A DNA stretch of 64,000 bases, taken from the NCBI GenBank assembly GCA_965116335.1, contig OZ220677.1, positions 2,852,001 through 2,916,000 on the forward strand. The letters are read 5' to 3'. The translations under genes were made by a program, and so were the position numbers. Source of the stretch: G963663315 sp965116335. GTDB lineage: Bacteria > Pseudomonadota > Gammaproteobacteria > Arenicellales > Poriferihabitantaceae. Every line of letters begins with the position of its first letter. Position 1 is the first letter of the stretch. Shown here piece after piece: positions 58,701 to 64,000 of the stretch. The notes under the pieces were generated by a model, which saw only the letters and a program-made list of their open reading frames with translations, did no database searches and had not been told where the DNA came from.

Positions 58701-59734
58701 TTGTCGGTGATTCTATACGGATTGTCAGTCAGGGTGAGGTTTTGTTCTCGCACAGCCGCATCCAGTGTCACCAAATCTGGTCGCAGACTTCCTGGCAGAT
58801 GCAGCGCATCCGGGATAATCCGCAATGCGCCGATCAGGAATACCAGCGTCTGGCTGATGAAACCGACTCCGGCCTGTTTTGCAGTTTGAGTTTCTGTCTG
58901 GCAGAGAGCGTCCCGGAGCGGCCCTCCATACCGGCGGAGTCTGCCCCGAACCTCGTTCTGGCCCGGCCAAGAGTAGCCATCCTGCGAGAGCAGGGGGTCA
59001 ATGGACAATTGGAAATGGCGGCGGCGTTTCACAGTGTCGGGTTTGATGCAGTCGATATGACTACCACGGACCTGCTTCATGGAGCGGAGTTGGATGATTG
59101 CAGGGGACTGGTTGCCTGTGGTGGATTTTCATTCGGTGATGTGCTGGGTGCCGGGGAAGGGTGGGCGAAATCGATCCTGTTCAATCCGGAGCTGAAGGAG
59201 CGTTTCGAGCGATTTTTCGCACGTCCAGATGTTTTCGCGCTGGGCGTGTGCAATGGTTGTCAGATGATGTCGGCAATCGGCAGTATGATCCCCGGCGCTT
59301 CTGATTGGCCCAGGTTTGTCCGCAATCAGTCGGAGCAGTTCGAGGCCCGTTTTGTCATGGTGGAAGTCTGTTCGGAAAAATCAATCCTGTTGCGAGACAT
59401 GGCCGGGTCAAAAATCCCCGTCTCTTCGGCTCACGGAGAAGGCCGGGCGGTATTTGCGGAGCCGTCCGCTATGCACAGGACGCAGGAGCAGGGTCAGACG
59501 TGTTTGCGATATATCGACCATCGCGGCAACCCGACCACTGCCTACCCGTACAATCCGAATGGCTCCGCCAATGGATGGACCGGATTCACCAATGACGATG
59601 GCCGGGTTACCATCATGATGCCCCACCCGGAGCGAGTCTTCCGAACCGTTTCAAATTCCTGGCATGCCGATGACTGGGGGGAATACAGCCCGTGGATCAA
59701 AATGTTCCAGAATGCCCGCGACTGGGTCGAGTAG
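55751..59734 (+). CDS. purL: Phosphoribosylformylglycinamidine synthase (single-chain)
   Basis: A 1327-residue single-polypeptide enzyme of purine synthesis (E. coli 1295). It has an N-terminal PurS-like part with PRLGTISPWSSKATDI, a central ATP-binding synthase part with VNSEHCRHKIFN, and a C-terminal glutaminase with Cys 1167 in LGVCNGCQMMS. The start GTG 55751 overlaps the dapA stop by seven bases. The stop lies 6 bp from the converging ETF-QO gene. Confidence 0.96.
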   Translation: MLIVPGADALSQFRKQKILARIREFAPSCVRIDATRYYFIDESETLRPSQCARVAQLLDVDIAGVNATDNQPAATTRSKDYQPLTRYVVPRLGTISPWSSKATDIFHLCGLGSVRRVERGVRWQFVGLDPLPHEYMAGVIYDPMTESLLDSEDATDALFVQSIPTPLTVIDLLAGGRPALEAADREFGFALNREEEDYLLKRFAELGRNPTDVELMMFAQVNSEHCRHKIFNADWNVDGISQDATLFSMIRTTHEQNSSGTLSAYRDNAAVLEGFESERFAAHSDSRLYSFVKEPVHFVAKVETHNHPTAISPFAGAATGSGGEIRDEGATGRGGKPKAGLVGYSVSHLRLPGLAQPWEPPQRAPRRIAGPLQIMLEAPVGAAAFNNEFGRPNICGYFRTFEQATEQPGLRHGYHKPIMLAGGLGNIRPAHVVKKSIPDNTPIVVLGGPAMLIGLGGGAASSIAAGDSSESLDFASVQRGNPEMQRRCQEVIDTCCAMGEHNPIISIHDVGAGGLCNALPELVHDCGSGGRFELRDVLNAEPGMSPMQVWCNESQERYVLAIDRNRYREFERICQRERCLYARVGVATAESRLQVTDSYFDTQDTRQPQPEVAGGSVCPIDLPMEVLFGLPPKMFRNAVTETQPDMKLDFSGFTIADAVHWVLAFPTVADKTFLVTIGDRSVTGLVARDQMVGPWQVPVADVAVTCTGYRGFTGEAFSIGERTPLAVIDGPASGRMAIGESITNLAAAGIADIGQIRLSANWMVAAGEKGHDARLYQTVQAVALELCSQLGISIPVGKDSMSMKTVWRDERGQQQKVVSPLSLIISAFAAVSDVRKTLTPVLRTGHEPTDLWLIDLGRGKHRLAGSVLAQTLNQLGSDVPDLDDADDLKRFFALVQGLNRDCCLLAYHDRSDGGLVTTLCEMAFAGRCGLSIDLSPINGEPLAVLFNEELGAVIQTPRQRRAEILEQARSAGLADCLHRIGQPVVGDSIRIVSQGEVLFSHSRIQCHQIWSQTSWQMQRIRDNPQCADQEYQRLADETDSGLFCSLSFCLAESVPERPSIPAESAPNLVLARPRVAILREQGVNGQLEMAAAFHSVGFDAVDMTTTDLLHGAELDDCRGLVACGGFSFGDVLGAGEGWAKSILFNPELKERFERFFARPDVFALGVCNGCQMMSAIGSMIPGASDWPRFVRNQSEQFEARFVMVEVCSEKSILLRDMAGSKIPVSSAHGEGRAVFAEPSAMHRTQEQGQTCLRYIDHRGNPTTAYPYNPNGSANGWTGFTNDDGRVTIMMPHPERVFRTVSNSWHADDWGEYSPWIKMFQNARDWVE

Positions 59735-59740
59735 GGTGCA

Positions 59741-61396
59741 TTACATGGCGGAGTAATTGGGCCCGCCGGTGCCTTCGGGCGTGACCCAGGTGATGTTCCC
59801 GGTCGGGTCCTTGATGTCACAGGTCTTGCAGTGTACGCAATTCTGGGCGTTGATTTGCAGTTCAGGCCGGGATTCAGTGTGAATGAACTCATACACGCCG
59901 GCAGGGCAAAAGCGTTGTTCCGGCCCGCCGTAAATCCGGTAATTGGTTTCTACCGCCAGTTCGGGCTGCTTTAGCCGCAAATGTCCCGGCTGATCTTCCT
60001 CATGATTGGTGCTGGACAGATAGACCGAGGAAGTTTTGTCGAAACTCAATACGCCATCCGGTTTCGGATATTCAATGGGCGAGCAGTCACTGGCTGGTTT
60101 CAATGATTCATGGTCAGCGACCGGGTCGGTGAGCCGCACCGGCAATCTGCCAGCGAACAGGTTCTGGTCGATAAAATTGTAAGCCCCGCCGAACCAGGCG
60201 CCAAGCCGGTGCAATGCCGCGCCGAAGTTGCGCGACCGATAAAGCTCCTGATGAAGCCAGGAATCCCTGAAACGAGTTTGATATTCTTCGAGACTGCCTC
60301 CACCATGCAGGGCGTGGTACACCGACTCTGCCGCGATCATGCCGGATTTCATGGCGGTGTGAGAACCCTTGATTTTAGAGAAATTCAACGTACCGGCATC
60401 GCAGCCAATCAGCAAGGCATTGGGCATGTGCATTCTGGGCAGTGCGTTGAAGCCTCCCTTGGTAATTGCCCGGGCGCCATAAGCGATGCGCTCGCCGCCC
60501 TCCAGATACTGTCTGATTCGAGGGTGGTGCTTGAAGCGCTGGAACTCATCAAACGGACTGAGCCAGGGGTTGTTGTATGACAGGTCGGTAATCAATCCCA
60601 TCGAAACCAGGTTATCGCCCAGATGGTAAAGAAAGGAGCCGCCGGATGCCCCATGCTCGGACAATGGCCAGCCCGCGCCGTGTACCACCAGCCCCGGCTG
60701 ATGGTTATCGGGATTGATCTGCCACAGTTCCTTGATGCCAATACCGTAGTGCTGGGTCTGCGCGTCCGCCGCCAGGTCAAACCGTTCGATCAGTTGTTTA
60801 CCCAGATGCCCCCGACAGCCTTCCGCAAACAGGGTCACCCTGGCGTGCAGTTCCATGCCGGGTTCATAAGATGCTTTGGCTTCTCCGGTCGCGTTTCGCC
60901 CCATTTCTCCGGTAGCCACTCCCTTGATGCCGCCATCTTCATGAAACAGGATTTGTGAGGCGGGAAAACCCGGGAATATCTCCACCCCCAATCCCTCGGC
61001 CCGTTCGGCCAGCCAGCGGCAGAGTTCTCCCAGGCTGATAATGTAGTTGCCGTCATTGTGCATGGGAGCAGGCACCATCCAGAGCGGCAGGTTCCATGCT
61101 TTTTCACTGTTCCTGAACATCAGTACCCGGTCTTTCGTCACCTCGGTATGAAGCGGCGCACCGTGCTCTTTCCAGTCCGGGAACAATTCGTTCAGAGCGC
61201 GTGGTTCGAACAACGCGCCGGACAGGATATGGGCGCCGACTTCGGAGCCTTTTTCAAGCACAACGACCGACAATTCCTTGCCCTGTTGTTCGGCCAGTTG
61301 CATGAGTCGGCATGCGGCGGATAAACCGGCAGGGCCAGCTCCCACAATCACCACATCCACTTCCATTGATTCACGTTCAGGTATTTGTTCAGTCAT
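59741..61396 (-). CDS. etfD: Electron transfer flavoprotein:ubiquinone oxidoreductase
   Basis: A 551-residue membrane-associated flavoprotein that passes electrons from ETF (fatty acid and amino acid oxidation) to quinone. FAD site VVIVGAGPAGLSAACR is at about 16-31. The C-terminal 4Fe-4S site shows NAQNCVHCKTCDIKDPTGNI, and the enzyme ends in the conserved GGPNYSAM. ATG 61394-61396 is chosen; upstream residues in the open frame are not family-like. Confidence 0.93.
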   Translation of the reverse strand: MTEQIPERESMEVDVVIVGAGPAGLSAACRLMQLAEQQGKELSVVVLEKGSEVGAHILSGALFEPRALNELFPDWKEHGAPLHTEVTKDRVLMFRNSEKAWNLPLWMVPAPMHNDGNYIISLGELCRWLAERAEGLGVEIFPGFPASQILFHEDGGIKGVATGEMGRNATGEAKASYEPGMELHARVTLFAEGCRGHLGKQLIERFDLAADAQTQHYGIGIKELWQINPDNHQPGLVVHGAGWPLSEHGASGGSFLYHLGDNLVSMGLITDLSYNNPWLSPFDEFQRFKHHPRIRQYLEGGERIAYGARAITKGGFNALPRMHMPNALLIGCDAGTLNFSKIKGSHTAMKSGMIAAESVYHALHGGGSLEEYQTRFRDSWLHQELYRSRNFGAALHRLGAWFGGAYNFIDQNLFAGRLPVRLTDPVADHESLKPASDCSPIEYPKPDGVLSFDKTSSVYLSSTNHEEDQPGHLRLKQPELAVETNYRIYGGPEQRFCPAGVYEFIHTESRPELQINAQNCVHCKTCDIKDPTGNITWVTPEGTGGPNYSAM

Positions 61397-61513
61397 GCCT
61401 GTACTCCCGGTATGGGTTAATCGGTAAAAATAATCTGATATTCTGTCGTCAGCAGGGTTAAAATTCCAGTCCCGCAAGAGGTAATCATGAAATAACCAGG
61501 ACAATCAGGAAAT

Positions 61514-62785
61514 ATGGCTACGATACAACCAAAAACCGAAACTGTAAATGATACGCCTGAGCGAAGATCATCCGTGCGCTCGGCTTTTGATGCAGTGATG
61601 ACGCCGAACTATGCGCCTATGGAGATCATGCCGGCTTATGGCAGGGGGTCACGTCTGTGGGATACCGAAGGCAATGAATATGTCGATTTTGCCGCCGGTA
61701 TTGCGGTTTCTGCGTTGGGTCACGCACATCCTGAGCTGATTGAGACTCTGGTCGAACAGGCTCACAAATTCTGGCATGTCAGCAACGTCCTGACCAACCA
61801 GCCCGCTCTGGATCTGGCCAATGCACTGTGTGCGGCGACCTTTGCTGAACGTGTTTTCCTGGCAAATTCCGGGGCCGAGGTGAACGAGGCGGCCCTGAAG
61901 TTGGCGAGACGGTATGCAGTCGATCACTTCACGCCGGAGAAACACGAGATTCTGGCGTTCGACCAGGCTTTCCACGGGCGCACGTTGTTTACTGTGTGCG
62001 CTGGCGGTCAACCGCAATACAGCAGTGGTTTTGGCCCGAAGCCAGCCGGTATCTCGCATTGCCGGTTTAATGATGTTGAGGCTGTACGGGAATATTTCGA
62101 CCGTAATCAGGGACGGGTTTGCGCGGTCATTGTCGAACCCTGTCAGGGTGAGGGCGGGATAGTGCCCGCTACCGTGGAATTTCTCGAGACACTGCGCTCA
62201 TGCTGTGACCGGGAAAACGCGCTTTTGATTTTCGATGAGATACAGTGCGGGTTGGGCCGCTCCGGGAGTCTGTATGTCTATCAGAAACTGGGAGTAACGC
62301 CGGATATATTGACTACAGCCAAGGCTTTGGGCGGTGGTTTCCCGATTAGCGCCATGCTGACCACAGCCGGTATTGCGAACAGTCTGGTGGTGGGTACGCA
62401 CGGTAGTACCTTTGGGGGAAACCCGATGGCCTGCGCCGTTGCCGGCAAGGTTCTCGAGCGGGTCAATACACCGGAAATGCTACGAAACGTAGAGATAACC
62501 AGTCAACGATTAACAACCGGCCTTACGGAAATCAACGAGCAGTATCATGTCTTTCGGGAAATTCGCGGTCTCGGATTGCTGATGGGTTGCGAGCTTGCGC
62601 CCCGCTATGCAGGTCGAGCGCGGGATGTGCTGGCGACCTGTACACAAAAGGGCTTGCTGGTACTGAATGCGGGGCCGGATGTGGTTCGGATTGCGCCCGC
62701 TCTGAACATCAGCGAGTCTGACATTGATCAGGGACTGCAAATCATGCGTGAAGCCATTGCGGACCTGATCGCGAATGCCGGGTAA
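61514..62785 (+). CDS. argD: Acetylornithine/succinylornithine aminotransferase
   Basis: A 423-residue class III PLP aminotransferase. The cofactor Lys 270 is in TTAKALGGGFPIS, with FAAGIAVSALGHAHPEL, NSGAEVNEAALKLARR and IFDEIQCGLGRSG intact. It may act in arginine synthesis (ArgD) or in the arginine succinyltransferase pathway (AstC); sequence alone does not decide. It is divergent from the ETF-QO gene with 117 bp between. Confidence 0.9.
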   Translation: MATIQPKTETVNDTPERRSSVRSAFDAVMTPNYAPMEIMPAYGRGSRLWDTEGNEYVDFAAGIAVSALGHAHPELIETLVEQAHKFWHVSNVLTNQPALDLANALCAATFAERVFLANSGAEVNEAALKLARRYAVDHFTPEKHEILAFDQAFHGRTLFTVCAGGQPQYSSGFGPKPAGISHCRFNDVEAVREYFDRNQGRVCAVIVEPCQGEGGIVPATVEFLETLRSCCDRENALLIFDEIQCGLGRSGSLYVYQKLGVTPDILTTAKALGGGFPISAMLTTAGIANSLVVGTHGSTFGGNPMACAVAGKVLERVNTPEMLRNVEITSQRLTTGLTEINEQYHVFREIRGLGLLMGCELAPRYAGRARDVLATCTQKGLLVLNAGPDVVRIAPALNISESDIDQGLQIMREAIADLIANAG

Positions 62786-62814
62786 GGTCTATCCCTGTGA
62801 TTGTTCTGGAGCCG

Positions 62815-64000
62815 TTAGCCGTGCACCGCGCCGACTTTGTGCCGGGGCTGTTTTAACAAAGCCTTGACGGATGAGGAGGCGCGTATTATGCCCTGTCCGA
62901 TGTAGGCTTCATGATTTTTCTCAATATCGGGCAGCTTGTACAGATAGTTCACCATCAGCCCGAAGGCGTGTTGCAACCCCTGTTCTGATTGGTCACCCAG
63001 CCAGTTGATCTGCTCAATCCGGGCGCCGTTATTCAGGTGGAAGTTGGCGACTGAATCGCGTGCCCCGACATCCCGTTTCTGGTTCAGCAGATAATCCGCG
63101 CAGACTCGCATCAACAGGGGTTTTACCGTGTTCGAGATTTCCTCGTTGTTGACCCACTCGTTGCGGCTGTCGAGAATCAGCGCGTTCAGGAGAGCGGCTT
63201 CGCTGTCACTGAAAACCGGCGTCTGATCCTCTTCCAGTTGCTGCCTGACAAAATCCACAAACCCCGGAATCGGTGATAATGTCGAAAAGGTTTTCAGATT
63301 CGGGAAACTTTTCGTCAGGTCGTCCACCACTCGTTTGATCAGGAAATCCCCAAGGCTGACCCCTCTCAGGCCGGGTTGCGTATTGCTGATCGAATAAAAG
63401 ATCGCGGTATTGGCATGATCCGGGTTTTCCACTGGCGCAGCATCGTCGAGCAGTTCATTCACGTTTGTCGATAATCCGTTGACCAGCGCGACCTGTACAA
63501 AAATCAGCGGTTCGTCAGGCATGCCCGGATGAAAAAATGCGTAGCAACAGCGGTCGATATCCAGCCGGTTCTTCAGATCAGACCAGGATTGAATCTCGTG
63601 TACGGCTTCGTATTGAATCAGTTTCTCCAATAATGAAGCCGGTTCGTCCCAGGTAATCCTTTTCAGATCAAGGAATCCGATGTCAAACCAGGATATCAGC
63701 AGGTTCTTCAGGTCCTGGCTCAGGGCTTCGAGCTCGCTATGTTGACTGGAAAGCCGCAGTATGTCGGCCCGAATATCAACCAGAAAGCGGATGCCGCTGG
63801 GCAGGGCATTGAATTGTGTGAACAGTTTGAGCCAGGGCGGGCGCAGTACGGTTCTCATTTTTTTCGGTATTTCCGGATCGTCCGGGTTTTCGAGGCATTG
63901 CCTGGCAGTGGCTGCCAACGCAGTGCGATCAATCCCGAACTCTTCGAGCAGTAGCCGGAAAAAGCGGTATCGCCCCTGATCACTGAGCTTGAGATAGGCT
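62815..64000 (-). CDS. Malonyl-CoA decarboxylase, truncated by the window edge
   Basis: At least 395 residues of malonyl-CoA decarboxylase, which turns malonyl-CoA into acetyl-CoA. Recognisable are CYAFFHPGMPDEPLIFVQVA, TAIFYSISNTQPGLRGVSLG and TFSTLSPIPGFVDFVRQQL. The frame continues without a stop to base 64000 (AYLKLSDQGRYRFFRLLLEE), so the N-terminus is outside. The acyl-CoA-type ETF-QO gene nearby fits a fatty-acid-metabolising lifestyle. Confidence 0.88.
   Translation of the reverse strand, partial: AYLKLSDQGRYRFFRLLLEEFGIDRTALAATARQCLENPDDPEIPKKMRTVLRPPWLKLFTQFNALPSGIRFLVDIRADILRLSSQHSELEALSQDLKNLLISWFDIGFLDLKRITWDEPASLLEKLIQYEAVHEIQSWSDLKNRLDIDRCCYAFFHPGMPDEPLIFVQVALVNGLSTNVNELLDDAAPVENPDHANTAIFYSISNTQPGLRGVSLGDFLIKRVVDDLTKSFPNLKTFSTLSPIPGFVDFVRQQLEEDQTPVFSDSEAALLNALILDSRNEWVNNEEISNTVKPLLMRVCADYLLNQKRDVGARDSVANFHLNNGARIEQINWLGDQSEQGLQHAFGLMVNYLYKLPDIEKNHEAYIGQGIIRASSSVKALLKQPRHKVGAVHG

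Overview
The window comes from a gammaproteobacterium. This rests on the housekeeping block rplU-rpmA-obgE-proB / rpsT / murJ-ribF-lspA / dapA-purL, a UUG-started rpsT, an LpxL-type lipid A acyltransferase and a Slam-type outer-membrane export protein. I cannot name the species. Metabolic markers are a pyrophosphate-type phosphofructokinase, class I fumarase, LutABC lactate utilisation, a quinol nitric oxide reductase with a Crp/Fnr regulator, ETF:quinone oxidoreductase and malonyl-CoA decarboxylase. They suggest a heterotroph that respires and meets nitric oxide.

Bases 1-18300 are mostly an accessory, defence-rich island. In order they hold: the end of an MscS-like channel gene; GlpE rhodanese; a Fic protein; a translationally coupled set of AAA ATPase, PD-(D/E)xK-like nuclease and HicB-like protein; an orphan Phd/VapB antitoxin whose VapC partner survives only as a stump; a GIY-YIG plus two small membrane protein cassette; a large FRG-TPR protein; and a type I restriction system (hsdR, hsdM fused to hsdS) whose methylase is frameshifted exactly at its NPPF motif. 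Aat, a PPi-phosphofructokinase operon, a hicBA pair and a DD35E insertion sequence follow.

Bases 18300-30700 are mainly core metabolism and envelope: lpxL, an SLC13 permease, fumA, a five-LysM MltD, pyrF-lutABC, a MetF-like protein and a VOC protein. Bases 30800-34960 form an islet with a surface lipoprotein, broken by a 15-G tract just after its lipobox, and its likely Slam exporter. Palindromic intergenic repeats flank it. Bases 34964-47700 hold norB with its regulator, a pitrilysin, pncC, and an Lrp-oppABCDF operon in which most genes overlap by four bases.

The most striking single object lies at 47796-48107. It is a tRNA-Arg(CCU) gene split between bases 36 and 37 by a 236-nt group I intron with recognisable P1, P2, P7, P8 and P9 and a terminal G. 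The remainder (48100-64000) is conserved: ribosomal proteins, obgE, proB, murJ, ribF, lspA, dapA, purL, ETF-QO, argD and a malonyl-CoA decarboxylase cut by the window edge. No CRISPR array was seen.
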